Notes: a model not told the origin generated them from the letters alone. 64,000 nucleotides of DNA from Stenotrophomonas maltophilia (GCF_003970865.1 NZ_RXLZ01000002.1:1-64000), one strand, 5' to 3'. Shown: positions 9,291-18,153, counted from the first letter of the stretch. Program-made: numbers and translations.

Positions 9291-9677
9291 ATGTTTCCTA
9301 GAACAGAAAAAGCCGCGCTACTGCTGGCAGCTGCTGCGCAGCTACTGGTGTTGATGCCCTACTCCAGCGACGCCCATGCACAGCGTGGTGACCGCTATAG
9401 CCCGCACTGGAGCCAGGACTACCGCGATCGGGAACGTGATGCGTGGGAGCGGCGCGAACGTGAGCGGGAACGCGAGCGCCGGCACGACGGCAAGACCGCC
9501 GGCGTGGTGGTGGGCGTGGTGGGTGCCGCGGTGGTGGCCGGAGTGATTGCCGCTGCTGCCAGACGCGAACGCGAAGTCCGCGAGCGCGCCGACTACTGCA
9601 TGAACCGCTACGGCAACTACGACCGCCGCAACGATACCTATCGCGGCGCCGACGGCTACACCTATCCCTGCCACTGA
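9291..9677 (+). CDS. Secreted BA14K-like protein with an RE-rich stretch
   Basis: A 128-residue protein with a signal peptide ending in DAHAQ (about residue 30), then a highly charged Arg/Glu repeat, a glycine/valine/alanine-rich hydrophobic segment (GVVVGVVGAAVVAGVIAA) and a C-terminal C-x-N-R-Y-G-N-Y-D...GYTYPC segment that resembles the BA14K lectin-like family. The ATG at 9291 has AGGAGCT upstream, and longer frames lack a signal peptide. Its location is probably the periplasm or inner membrane. The role is unknown; its motif copy ties it to the two-component regulon. Confidence 0.75.
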   Translation: MFPRTEKAALLLAAAAQLLVLMPYSSDAHAQRGDRYSPHWSQDYRDRERDAWERRERERERERRHDGKTAGVVVGVVGAAVVAGVIAAAARREREVRERADYCMNRYGNYDRRNDTYRGADGYTYPCH

Positions 9678-9704
9678 CCTGAATCTCTCAAGGAAAAACC
9701 ACCC

Positions 9705-10082
9705 ATGACCAGGATCACTCTGTTGATCGCCCTGTGCGCTGCCCCGTTGCTGGCCCAGGCCTCACCGGCCGACCCGAAACAGGCCTACATCGACGCCACA
9801 TTCACCGCCATGGATGCCAACAACGACGGACGCGTCGACAAGGCCGAGTACGCGAAATTTCAGCAGGGTCGTTTCAACAAGCAGGCCGATTCAATCGACG
9901 CCGCGTTTACCGCGATGGACAAGAATAAAGATGGCAGGATCAGCAAGGAGGAAGCCATCGTGGTGCCGGAGATCGCGAAGTACTTTGCGGGCCTGGACAC
10001 CGATGGTGATGGCTATCTGTCGCTGAAGGAAATGCAACAAGCCATGGTGGCCGCCCAGACTGCAGACGCGCCAACAAAGTAA
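9705..10082 (+). CDS. Secreted EF-hand calcium-binding protein
   Basis: A 125-residue protein with a signal peptide (to about APLLAQA, residue 19) and three canonical EF-hand loops: DANNDGRVDKAE, DKNKDGRISKEE and DTDGDGYLSLKE. It should bind calcium in the periplasm. AAGGAAAAA precedes the ATG. It is close behind the BA14K-like gene (27 bases) and could be in its transcript. Proteins of this kind are common and poorly understood in Xanthomonadaceae. Confidence 0.85.
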   Translation: MTRITLLIALCAAPLLAQASPADPKQAYIDATFTAMDANNDGRVDKAEYAKFQQGRFNKQADSIDAAFTAMDKNKDGRISKEEAIVVPEIAKYFAGLDTDGDGYLSLKEMQQAMVAAQTADAPTK

Positions 10083-10167
10083 ATCCAGGGCGGGGCGCTG
10101 AAGATGGATGCCCATCCGGGCGCGGTGCGGGTTGAATACACCCTCTTCCCACGTTAGCCTCCGTGGT

Positions 10168-10197
10168 GCCCAAGGAGGGCTATCAACGGAGTGAAGC
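10168..10197 (+). promoter_or_regulatory. Conserved leader of the second Cys-rich miniprotein gene
   Basis: It is 28 of 30 bases identical to 2373-2402, including the GCCC-AAGGA-GGGC hairpin and the second GGAG site. The match continues into the first codons, but upstream sequence differs, so the duplicated or conserved unit begins at the hairpin. Confidence 0.6.
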
Positions 10198-10395
10198 ATG
10201 AAGATTGGATTCAAGCTGTCTGTTGCTATTGCGGCTGCTGCACTGACCCTTGGAATCGGCAGTGCCTCCGCGCAGTCCCGCTGTACCCCGTGCTACACCG
10301 CCTACGACGCCTGCCTCGCAGCGGGCAATGGCGAGAAGGTGTGCTACCCGGCATTTGCTCGCTGCCTGCGGAACAGCGGCTGCACCATCCCGTAA
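10198..10395 (+). CDS. Small secreted six-cysteine protein, copy 2
   Basis: A 65-residue paralogue of 2403-2603. It has the same MK(I/M)GFKLS start, a signal peptide ending in SASAQ and the same C-x2-C-x6-C-x9-C-x6-C-x5-C pattern around the shared GEKVCY. The two copies are about 8 kb apart and bracket the two-component/MacAB cluster. A GC-rich hairpin follows the stop (10420-10441). Function is unknown. The strict cysteine pattern and the divergent residues between cysteines suggest a disulphide scaffold. Confidence 0.8.
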   Translation: MKIGFKLSVAIAAAALTLGIGSASAQSRCTPCYTAYDACLAAGNGEKVCYPAFARCLRNSGCTIP

Positions 10396-10419
10396 ATCAC
10401 GCCCTGCCGTGATGTGTGC

Positions 10420-10441
10420 CGGCCCCCATTTCGGGGGCTGG
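10420..10441 (+). terminator. GC-rich hairpin after the Cys-rich gene
   Basis: GCCGGCCCCC and GGGGGCTGGC pair around a short ATTTC loop, 25 bases after the stop. There is no T tract. It could also serve the convergent effector gene on the other strand. Confidence 0.45.
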
Positions 10442-10505
10442 CATTGGCTGCCAGGCGCTGCGCCTTACTACTGAATAGGTTCCATACGCGACTGGCGCTG
10501 CGATG

Positions 10506-11828
10506 TCATCCCATCCGCATTGCAGGATTGTCGCGGGCCTGCACATCAATTTCCTGCTGGCGTTGCCCGGCAGTCTGCTGGCGATCCAGGCTGACCGCTT
10601 CCATCTGCTGCAACGACTGCGCAACCGGCGTATGTACTGCTACATCCGTGGGCATTGAAACGCGCAGGTGGGCGGGATCGGTCATCTCGCCCTGCACCAC
10701 GAACACGTTCCGCCCTGCGGGAGCGTCGGCCGTCTGGGCGCTCAGCAGCACGTGATCGGCGCGTTCAAACTGGTTGCGGCGGGCCAGGGCCATCACGCTC
10801 GCCACAAAACGCTCGCTGTTCTCGTCGTGGGTGCGCCCTGCGCTGGCATCGATCGCGGCAACGCCTTCGCGCACCTGCTGCATCAGTGCGTACTCTCGAT
10901 GGCCTGGGCCGATGTCCGCCAGACGGGTCGGCGCCTGTGAGGGATCCGGCACGTCGTCCACCGCTGCGGTCATCGGGCTGCGGGTAATCATCCGATACGG
11001 GTCGTCCGGGTGGAACTGGGTGCGTTTTTCCTGGCGCTCCAGACGAACCTCGCGCGCGTCGTTGAGTTCAGCGGTACGGGCGGGATCGGTGATCTCGCGC
11101 AGCGACATGTGACCGCCGCCCGCACTGACGCTGGCCCATTTCCTGTCCGCCTCGAAGTACATCGCGTAGTAGCTGTTGCCACCGATGACGTTCGGATCGA
11201 CCGCCGAGCGTCCTTCCAGCGCCTGGGTAGCTTCCAGCACACTCAAACGGGTCAGGTACTGACCGCCCTTCGTCCATCCCATCTGGCTGATGGCATCGAC
11301 GCTGGTGTTGCCTACGCGGGGGCCTCCGGCGTAGTCGTTGTTGAGCATGTTGGTCCAGATCTGCTCCAGCTTCTCGGGGCCGCTCTTCTGCTCCGCCGCC
11401 TGCAGCAGCACGCGCGGCGTCCAACAGTTTGGATCAAGTTCATGCTGCTCAAATGCCCGGTCGTGGGCCAGCATCACATCCTTTCCTGGAAGATTCAGTG
11501 CCAGGTCTGGACGGTGCTCGTTCATCCACTGCTGGCGCAATTCGAGATCTCTTTCGAGCAGGGCCTGCCCAAAGGACTCCCATTGCCGCTCTGTCAACTG
11601 TGCATTTGAAAACCTGGATCCCTCTTCATGCTGGGTCTTCGCGTAGTTCTGCGCATAGGTGTTGGCTACCCGTCCAGGCAGGCTGTCATTGCGTACAACA
11701 CCCAGCGCCAGTGTCCCGTACCCATCGGCTCCCGGCAGTTGCGACAGGTAGTTCCAGTAAAGCTCGCGATTGCCGTCTCTGGCATAGCTGCCAAGGACTC
11801 TGAGATCGTGTCCGGTCAATCCACTCAT
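10506..11828 (-). CDS. Type IV secretion antibacterial effector with XVIPCD tail (X-Tfe)
   Basis: A 440-residue protein. The C-terminal ~130 residues match the Xanthomonadales T4SS recruitment domain (XVIPCD): GPGHREYALMQQVREGV, then a DENSERF/ALARR helix, ADHVLLS, VFVVQGEMTDPAHLRVS and the trailing PVAQSLQQM with a Gln-rich end. The N-terminal ~290 residues (starting SGLTGHDLRVLGSYARDGN) are the presumed toxin and have no enzyme motif I recognise. The gene lies 31 bases downstream of a lipoprotein, the usual immunity arrangement, which implies a periplasmic target such as peptidoglycan or membrane. No T4SS structural genes are in the window, so delivery depends on a locus elsewhere. Confidence 0.8.
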   Translation of the reverse strand: MSGLTGHDLRVLGSYARDGNRELYWNYLSQLPGADGYGTLALGVVRNDSLPGRVANTYAQNYAKTQHEEGSRFSNAQLTERQWESFGQALLERDLELRQQWMNEHRPDLALNLPGKDVMLAHDRAFEQHELDPNCWTPRVLLQAAEQKSGPEKLEQIWTNMLNNDYAGGPRVGNTSVDAISQMGWTKGGQYLTRLSVLEATQALEGRSAVDPNVIGGNSYYAMYFEADRKWASVSAGGGHMSLREITDPARTAELNDAREVRLERQEKRTQFHPDDPYRMITRSPMTAAVDDVPDPSQAPTRLADIGPGHREYALMQQVREGVAAIDASAGRTHDENSERFVASVMALARRNQFERADHVLLSAQTADAPAGRNVFVVQGEMTDPAHLRVSMPTDVAVHTPVAQSLQQMEAVSLDRQQTAGQRQQEIDVQARDNPAMRMG

Positions 11829-11859
11829 ACCTTGCCCCTTCTCTTCCTTGAATCACTGA

Positions 11860-12723
11860 TCACTTGGACCGGGTACGCGCGATGACATCCCTGACGGCCT
11901 CTTCCATACGCTTCCAGTCCTTCAGAAACGCTCTCTTGTAGTCCAGGCTGACGGACAGCTTATTGTCGATGTCCACGAAATAGTGAACGCAGCCCGCTGC
12001 CACCTCTCCTGGCTCACTGATCACCTCGCCCCCCTCCAGCCGCACGCCGTCGCGTCGGAATTCCTCTCCGTCACATTTGATGAACGAGCTGATACGACCG
12101 TCGGCCTGGCGTGCGATGTACCAGTCTCTCTCGTAGGCGGGATTGCGGACAGGCAACTTCCCGTACCGCGCCTCATATTTCTTCGCGTACACCACCATCT
12201 TCGCTTCGTCGATTGCATAGGGCGTCAGCCCCAAGGTCTCCGGCTGTGCAACGCGTTGATCGAGGCGGTCCCTGGGATCCTCCCTTTCCACAGACCCCTC
12301 TTCGGTGATGGCTTCATTCGACGACAGTCTTGAAAGCAGCGTTTCGACGGGAACGCGATCAACGTAGTTGATCCGGATTGGAATCTCCTTGCGGAAATCA
12401 TTCGTACGCGGATTTGCCCGAGCACCCGGCAGTGTCGGCGTCATGTCCGGCCACTCGATGACCAGCGTCACACCCTCGCCCGGCCACGGTGCGATCTGGC
12501 TGTCCAGGTAGTTGGCTGGAATGCGGAAGGTGTTCGGCCCGAGCGTCACGTCCACGGGCGCATCGGAATAGGTGTGGCCGTTGATCGTGCGGCCGGTCTG
12601 GGTTGCGCCGGGCATGGCGGGATTCCTTTCGTGTTCGGTGGACGGCGGCCGCGCACATGCGCCGGCACTCACTGCAACGGCAAGTGCAAGCGTCAGACAC
12701 CGGCTGGGGGACATCACGTGCAT
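11860..12723 (-). CDS. Putative lipoprotein immunity protein for the T4SS effector
   Basis: About 287 residues. The N-terminus MHVMSPSRCLTLALAVAVS runs into SAGAC, a plausible lipoprotein signal with the lipidated cysteine at about residue 24. In-frame ATGs at 12729, 12723 and 12714 are all possible, and no clear ribosome site separates them. The mature part has NYLDSQIAPWPGEGVTLVIEWPDM and ends in a lysine/arginine-rich helix. Position directly upstream of the effector and periplasmic targeting fit an X-Tfi immunity protein. It is not a typical enzyme. Confidence 0.7.
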   Translation of the reverse strand: MHVMSPSRCLTLALAVAVSAGACARPPSTEHERNPAMPGATQTGRTINGHTYSDAPVDVTLGPNTFRIPANYLDSQIAPWPGEGVTLVIEWPDMTPTLPGARANPRTNDFRKEIPIRINYVDRVPVETLLSRLSSNEAITEEGSVEREDPRDRLDQRVAQPETLGLTPYAIDEAKMVVYAKKYEARYGKLPVRNPAYERDWYIARQADGRISSFIKCDGEEFRRDGVRLEGGEVISEPGEVAAGCVHYFVDIDNKLSVSLDYKRAFLKDWKRMEEAVRDVIARTRSK

Positions 12724-12920
12724 GGGCATTCCATTGCAGGGTTCCAGCGCCACTATAGGGAACCGGGTGTCAACGGAACAGGAACCGCATCGCCGCCCTT
12801 CACGGAGCGAGGCAGCGCTCCACATGCGCTGCCTGCAGCACTACCGCGATCGCTGTGGCCTCCGGAACGCTGCGGGGTGCGCGGGCCATGTCGACCACGC
12901 TCGGCGCTACGCTTCAGGCC

Positions 12921-13268
12921 TCAGCCATCGCTGTCCGTGCTTCTATGGCCACGATAGGTTTCACCCCACTCGCGCATGGCCAGCAGCACCGGAACCAGCG
13001 TGCGCCCGAACTCGGAAAGCTCGTACTCCACCTTCGGTGGCACCTCTGCATAGACATGGCGGATCACCACCCCATCGGCTTCCAGTTCGCGCAACTGGCT
13101 GGTCAGCATGGACTGGGTGGCGTTGGGCACCCGCCGCGTCAGCTCCATGAAGCGACGCTTGCCCGCCATCAGGTGAAAGAGGATGACAGGCTTCCACACG
13201 CCCCCCATCACCGACAGCGTGACCTCCACGGCGCAACCGCTCTTGCCATCCCAACGCTTGCTACGCAT
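12921..13268 (-). CDS. HxlR-family transcriptional regulator
   Basis: A 115-residue winged-helix MarR/HxlR-type regulator, with the family signature around WKPVILFHL, RFMELTRRVPNATQSMLTSQLRELE and the wing VYAEVPPKVEYELSEFG. It has a single cysteine near the N-terminus (C12), the position used for redox or electrophile sensing in YodB/HypR/QorR-type members. It is divergent from the reductase at 13371, which is its likely target. Confidence 0.9.
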   Translation of the reverse strand: MRSKRWDGKSGCAVEVTLSVMGGVWKPVILFHLMAGKRRFMELTRRVPNATQSMLTSQLRELEADGVVIRHVYAEVPPKVEYELSEFGRTLVPVLLAMREWGETYRGHRSTDSDG

Positions 13269-13370
13269 GCATACTCCGGAAAACCATAGTACCTACGGAA
13301 AATCATCGTTCTTGTTGCGATAACTGTGCGAGCCTAGCATGGGCTCATCCACTGAACGTGAGCCCCCACC
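13269..13370. promoter_or_regulatory. Divergent promoter region of the HxlR and reductase genes
   Basis: This 102-base gap holds an A/T-richer block with CGGAAAA repeated (near 13278 and 13296) around ATAGTACCTAC, a candidate operator, and then the reductase leader. The assignment rests only on position and repetition. Confidence 0.35.
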
Positions 13371-14360
13371 ATGAGTTTCAAGGCACTGCTGACCCGCAAA
13401 ACGAACGACGGCGTATCCACGGAACTGGTCGATTTCGATGACGCCGACCTGAGGGACGGCGACGTGCTGGTGCAGGTTGAATATTCAACGCTGAACTACA
13501 AGGACGCACTGGCCCTCACTAATACGCGCCCGGTCATCCGCACCTTCCCGTTGATTCCCGGCATCGACCTTTCCGGCGTGGTGCTGGAGTCGAGCAATGC
13601 CGATTTCCAGCCCGGTGACCGTGTCGTGTTGAATGGCTGGGACCTGAGCATGGGCCACCATGGCGGCTTGGCACAGCGTGCCCGCGTGCGTGGCGAATGG
13701 CTCAACCGGATCCCCGACAACCTGACCACCCGTGACGCCATGGCCATCGGCACCGCAGGCTATACCGCCATGCTGTGCGTGCTGGCACTGGAAGACGCCG
13801 ACGTGACGCCTGACAAGGGCGATGTGCTGGTCACCGGCGCCAACGGTGGCGTCGGCTCGATTGCGGTAGCGATCCTTTCAAAGCTGGGCTACCGCGTGGT
13901 GGCCGCCACCGGACGCCCGGAACACGCCGAGTACCTGCACAGCCTGGGTGCCGCCGAGATCATCGATCGCGCGCAGCTTTCAGAACCACGCGACCGGCCG
14001 GTGAGCGCCGAACGCTGGGCCGGCGTGGTGGATGTGGCCGGTGGCCCTACCCTCGTCAACGCGATTGCCGAAACGAAATACCGCGGTGCCGTCGCTGCCT
14101 GTGGTCTGGCGCAGAGCGATGCACTGCACGGCTCGGTGCTGCCCTTCATTCTCCGCAACGTGACCCTTGCCGGCGTGGATTCGGTGAATGCGCCGCAGGA
14201 CGTTCGCCAGCGTGCGTGGGACCGGCTTGCCACCGACCTGGATCCGCAGAAGCTTGAAAGCACGGTGCAGCTGATTGGGCTTGCCGACGTGCTTGAGGTC
14301 TACGAGCAGATCATTCCGGGCAAGGTGCGTGGGCGGATTGTCGTGGATGTGAATGCCTGA
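13371..14360 (+). CDS. acuI: AcuI/YhdH-type NADPH-dependent reductase (MDR family)
   Basis: A 329-residue medium-chain reductase of the YhdH/AcuI (acrylyl-CoA reductase) branch. It has STLNYKDALALT and PLIPGIDLSGVV in the N-terminal domain, the nucleotide-binding GANGGVGSIAVAIL, and GSVLPFILRNVTLAGVDS, which is typical of this branch. It has no zinc ligands. It would reduce acrylyl-CoA or related electrophilic enoyl or quinone compounds with NADPH. Control by the divergent HxlR regulator suggests induction by electrophiles. The branch is clear, the exact substrate is not. Confidence 0.88.
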   Translation: MSFKALLTRKTNDGVSTELVDFDDADLRDGDVLVQVEYSTLNYKDALALTNTRPVIRTFPLIPGIDLSGVVLESSNADFQPGDRVVLNGWDLSMGHHGGLAQRARVRGEWLNRIPDNLTTRDAMAIGTAGYTAMLCVLALEDADVTPDKGDVLVTGANGGVGSIAVAILSKLGYRVVAATGRPEHAEYLHSLGAAEIIDRAQLSEPRDRPVSAERWAGVVDVAGGPTLVNAIAETKYRGAVAACGLAQSDALHGSVLPFILRNVTLAGVDSVNAPQDVRQRAWDRLATDLDPQKLESTVQLIGLADVLEVYEQIIPGKVRGRIVVDVNA

Positions 14361-14488
14361 GGAAGTTTCCCCAGCGCATTCCATCCGGCGACGAATGGTG
14401 AACACGTCGTGAAACCATGCGAGCGGCAGCGGTCGCTTGCCACTGCCGCTCGCATACGCTCAGGTTTCCGCCGACTGTGGACACCGCC

Positions 14489-14809
14489 ATGTCAATGACT
14501 GCACTCGCACTTGCGACCGCTCTTTCCGGCCTGCCCGACATCACCTGGGAGCGCGAGCGCGGCGAAGATGCACACCAGCTGATGCTCTGCCAGATCCATC
14601 GCGATGAGCTGATGCAGGATGACGCCAAGAACGATGCCTACCAGCGCGCCAAGGCGGTATGCGATCTTCTGGCGCGCGAGTACAGGAACAAATGGGATTT
14701 CGATGCGCAGGAGGCATTGGCAGCATCGGCGGTGGATCTGGATGAGCTGATCCGGCGGGGAGACCTGGTCGAGGTGCCTCCCACGAGGCGGGACCGCGTC
14801 TACGAGTGA
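14489..14809 (+). CDS. Uncharacterised small protein
   Basis: A 106-residue acidic, soluble, helical protein starting MSMTALALATALSGLPD, with ATG at 14495 an alternative. There is no signal peptide, domain or catalytic motif I recognise. The base usage matches the core genome, and a convergent small gene follows. Confidence 0.6.
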   Translation: MSMTALALATALSGLPDITWERERGEDAHQLMLCQIHRDELMQDDAKNDAYQRAKAVCDLLAREYRNKWDFDAQEALAASAVDLDELIRRGDLVEVPPTRRDRVYE

Positions 14810-14878
14810 TTCCGTGCTGGCAGGCGCTGGCACCTGGAGTTGCCGCAGGCCAACCGGGTCCAGTGCCAATCGGCGCGG

Positions 14879-15088
14879 CTAGCGGATGCGACTCCGCGCC
14901 AGTGCCAGGCACCTGATCTCGTCTGGCAGAAGGACGACGCCGTCTTCCATCTCGATGCGCATCTGCGTGACATCACCCTCGTGCCCCTGCATTGCAGCGG
15001 TCACCAGAATCTTCAGTGCATCCGTGCGGATATCGTAGCCGCCGACGGTGTGCTTCAAGGTACCCACACTGTTCCAGTCGATTTCCAT
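14879..15088 (-). CDS. Uncharacterised small protein
   Basis: About 69 residues starting MEIDWNSVGTLKHTVGGYD; an upstream ATG at 15103 would add five residues. It contains a GGYDIRTDALKILV segment and an acidic C-terminal half. It is soluble, with no recognised motif. Confidence is modest because of its length. Confidence 0.5.
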   Translation of the reverse strand: MEIDWNSVGTLKHTVGGYDIRTDALKILVTAAMQGHEGDVTQMRIEMEDGVVLLPDEIRCLALARSRIR

Positions 15089-15259
15089 GAGCGGCGTCCA
15101 CATCCACAGGCTTCATGCTGGCAACGGCCTTCGCCCACGTCAATGAAACCGTCGCACGACCGACCGTGAAACGAAAGGCCACACGCGTCGTCAAGGCCCC
15201 TTATCATGGAGGGGTAAGGGCTCTGCAAGCCCAGTTGACGTACGCAAGGCAGTATCTGG

Positions 15260-18019
15260 ATGTCTATGGAATGGCGCCCCTCGGGCTGGGGCCTACGTGT
15301 GACCCGCTCGCCGAACTGGCGGCTGCGACTTGACGGCGAACATGTTGAGCTTTTGATTGAAAGTCGCCAGTACCGGCAGCACGTGGCTGACGACGAGCGC
15401 GTGCAGGTCATCCCAGGACTCTTTTGGGCCAAGGTCGTCCTGCAGACCCAGGCCGACGGCGTGCTGACCATGGATGGACTGCCCAACGGCCAGGCCTCCC
15501 GGCTTGCGGCAGCGCTGCAGCAGGTGCGCTTTGCGTGTACCACGCGAGGGCGCAAGGCACTGTTCGACACGATTCTGGAGCAGATCCAGTCGTGGCTGTC
15601 CGAAGCAGACGCCCTCATCGACCGGAGCAGCACCGGCCGCCGCTGGATCACGCACGAGCAGCAGCAGACGCTGCTGGCCGGGCGCCCCGCCCTGCCGCTC
15701 ACGCCGCGCGAGCTGGAACAATTGTTCCTGGATGAGGATGTGCATGAGGACCTGCATTCGCCCAGCCACCGTGCAGCACTGGACGCCCTGCACGACTGGC
15801 AGCTGGACTGGCCCACGGCCTGGGCCGACGCCAACGCCACCATGGCAGCGCGCGAGCGGGTATTGGCCAAGGATTTCCTGGACCGGGTCGAGAGCAAGCC
15901 GCTGACCGACGAACAGGCCCGCGCCGTCATCTGCTTCGACAACCGCGTGCAGGTCGTGGCCGCGGCCGGCTCTGGCAAAACCTCCACGATGGTCGCCAAG
16001 GCCGCCTATGCCATCGATCGCGGATTTGTCGAACCCGAACGGATCGTGATGCTCGCCTTCAACAAGGATGCCGCCAGGGAACTTGAAGAACGCGCACAGC
16101 GTTCCTTCGATCGGCTGGGCATGGGTGATATCGCGATTGAGGCACGGACCTTCCATGCACTCGGCCTGTCCATCGTCGCCAAGGCCACCGGACGCAAGCC
16201 CGACATCCCCGAATGGGCCATTGACGCCACGCAGGGCTTCAACAAACTGGCCGAACTGGTGGACGACCTGAAGGATCGCTCGACCCACTTCCGCACCCAA
16301 TGGGACATGTTCCGCCTGGTATTCGGGCGCGACCTGCCGCCATTCGGCGCGGAAATGGAGGCCGACGGCTACGACCGCGATGGCACGCCCTACATCCGCA
16401 CCCTGCAGGGTGAGCGGGTGAAGAGCCTGGAAGAATGCGTGATCGCCGACTGGCTGTTCTACAACGGCGTGACGTACGACTACGAGCGACGCTACGAATT
16501 TGATACGGCGACCGACACCCATCGCCAGTATCGTCCGGACTTCTACTATCCGGACGCAGGGCTGTATCACGAGCACTTTGCGCTGGATGCCGATGGCCAG
16601 CCGCCGAAGCACTTTGCCAACTACAGCGAAGAGATGCACTGGAAGCGCCAGCAGCATGTGGCGCGCGGCACCGCGCTGGTCGAGACGACGTCGTTTGGCC
16701 TGCGCAGTGGACATGCTCTGCTGGACCTCGCAGAGAAGCTTGGCGAGTCTGATGTTGAACTCGACCCGAACCCGGACCGTGAGTTTCCGGATCAGGGCGC
16801 CAAGCCGATGCCGGACGCGGACCTGATCGGCTTGATGCGCACCTTCATTGCGCACGCCAAGAGCAACTGCCTGACGCTGGACGATATGGCCGCACGCCTG
16901 CGGCAGATGCCCGAGGATCAGTTCAAGGAGCGACACCGTCGCTTCCTGGAAATTGCAGGGCCGGTTTTCCAGGCCTGGGACAACGCACTGGCTGACGAGC
17001 ACGGCATCGACTTCGAGGACATGCTCAACATGGCGGCCGGGCTGCTGGAACAGGGCCACTATGAATCACCCTACGAACTGGTGATGGCCGACGAATTCCA
17101 GGACGCATCGCGCGCCCGCGCACGCCTCTGCCGTGCGCTGGTCAGCCAACCGGGCCGCTATCTTTTTGCGGTGGGCGATGACTGGCAGTCGATCAATCGC
17201 TTCGCTGGCGCCGACGTTTCGGTGATGACCGGATTCCGCGAATGGATGGGGCACGGCCAGGTGCTGAAGCTCGAGCAGACATTCCGCTGCCCACAGGCGC
17301 TCTGTGATGCTTCCAGTCACTTCGTCAGCAGGAACCCCGCACAGATCGTCAAGGAGGTTCGTTCTGCTGCACCGGCAATGGGCCCGGTGCTGCAGGCCTT
17401 CCAGATGAACCGGCGCGAGGAGCTGCAGGATGGCGTTCGCCAGCACCTCGCCAAGCTGCATCAGCAGCTGTTGTCCGGGGCGGTGCCACAAGGGCGCAAC
17501 GGGCGCGTGACGGTCTTTGTTCTGGGAAGGTATCGCGCGGATCGCAACGCGATGCCTTCGGATTGGAAGACAGCCTTCGGCAGCACGATGGACGTAGAGT
17601 TCCTCACGGTCCACCGATCGAAGGGACGCGAGGCGGACTATGTGATCCTGCCTGGCATGGTCAATCGCGGCTTCCCGAGCCTGCGCGCGGATGATCCGGT
17701 GCTTTCGCTGGCAATGCCGGACGGCGACACCTATCCGCTGAGCGAAGAACGGCGCCTGTTCTATGTAGCACTGACGCGTGCGCGGCGGTCGGTTGCGATG
17801 TTCACCTTGCAGGGCAAGCACTCGCCGTTCCTGGATGAACTGGTGCGGGACGGCACGGTGGAAGTGACCACGATTTCAGGCGCGGCCATCAACGAGGAGC
17901 GCTGCCCGGTGTGCAAGGTGGGCGTGTTCGTGGACCGGAATGGACCGCATGGGGCCTTCCGGTCGTGCTCCAGCTACCCGTTGTGCCATAACAAGCCGAA
18001 GGGTGGGCGACGCGGGTAG
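15260..18019 (+). CDS. helD: DNA helicase IV-like UvrD/Rep-family helicase with zinc finger
   Basis: A 919-residue superfamily 1A helicase. It has an N-terminal HelD-type domain (about residues 1-200) and Walker A AAAGSGKTS near residue 237. Motif Ia is MLAFNKDAARELEE, an insertion around residues 415-480 (YRPDFYYPDAGLYHEHFALD) is typical of DNA helicase IV, the DExx motif is MADEFQDASRARARL, and later motifs are LTVHRSKGREADYVI and LFYVALTRAR. The C-terminus adds a topoisomerase-type four-cysteine finger (CPVC...CSSYPLC) not found in E. coli HelD. The likely role is recombination/repair on single-stranded DNA. ATG at 15266 is an alternative start. Confidence 0.88.
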   Translation: MSMEWRPSGWGLRVTRSPNWRLRLDGEHVELLIESRQYRQHVADDERVQVIPGLFWAKVVLQTQADGVLTMDGLPNGQASRLAAALQQVRFACTTRGRKALFDTILEQIQSWLSEADALIDRSSTGRRWITHEQQQTLLAGRPALPLTPRELEQLFLDEDVHEDLHSPSHRAALDALHDWQLDWPTAWADANATMAARERVLAKDFLDRVESKPLTDEQARAVICFDNRVQVVAAAGSGKTSTMVAKAAYAIDRGFVEPERIVMLAFNKDAARELEERAQRSFDRLGMGDIAIEARTFHALGLSIVAKATGRKPDIPEWAIDATQGFNKLAELVDDLKDRSTHFRTQWDMFRLVFGRDLPPFGAEMEADGYDRDGTPYIRTLQGERVKSLEECVIADWLFYNGVTYDYERRYEFDTATDTHRQYRPDFYYPDAGLYHEHFALDADGQPPKHFANYSEEMHWKRQQHVARGTALVETTSFGLRSGHALLDLAEKLGESDVELDPNPDREFPDQGAKPMPDADLIGLMRTFIAHAKSNCLTLDDMAARLRQMPEDQFKERHRRFLEIAGPVFQAWDNALADEHGIDFEDMLNMAAGLLEQGHYESPYELVMADEFQDASRARARLCRALVSQPGRYLFAVGDDWQSINRFAGADVSVMTGFREWMGHGQVLKLEQTFRCPQALCDASSHFVSRNPAQIVKEVRSAAPAMGPVLQAFQMNRREELQDGVRQHLAKLHQQLLSGAVPQGRNGRVTVFVLGRYRADRNAMPSDWKTAFGSTMDVEFLTVHRSKGREADYVILPGMVNRGFPSLRADDPVLSLAMPDGDTYPLSEERRLFYVALTRARRSVAMFTLQGKHSPFLDELVRDGTVEVTTISGAAINEERCPVCKVGVFVDRNGPHGAFRSCSSYPLCHNKPKGGRRG

Positions 18020-18129
18020 CCGTCCAGGATCTGCCACCCGTTCGAACACGTGGACACAACACCTCAGCGGCGGGCTGCCGGCGGTATCGGACAACAGGGC
18101 CGTCGACTTCCACTTTCCCGCAAAGAGAA

Positions 18130-18153
18130 AGCCGGCACTAGGCCGGCTTATGG
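18130..18153 (+). terminator. Hairpin after the helicase gene
   Basis: AAGCCGGC and GCCGGCTT pair around a short loop about 110 bases after the helicase stop. It is a reasonable terminator, or the terminator of the reverse-strand fragment next to it. Confidence 0.5.

Noticed and set aside
15293..17059. Long minus-strand open frame opposite the helicase
   Set aside because: It has no motif or start signal and lies within the coding sequence of the HelD-like helicase.
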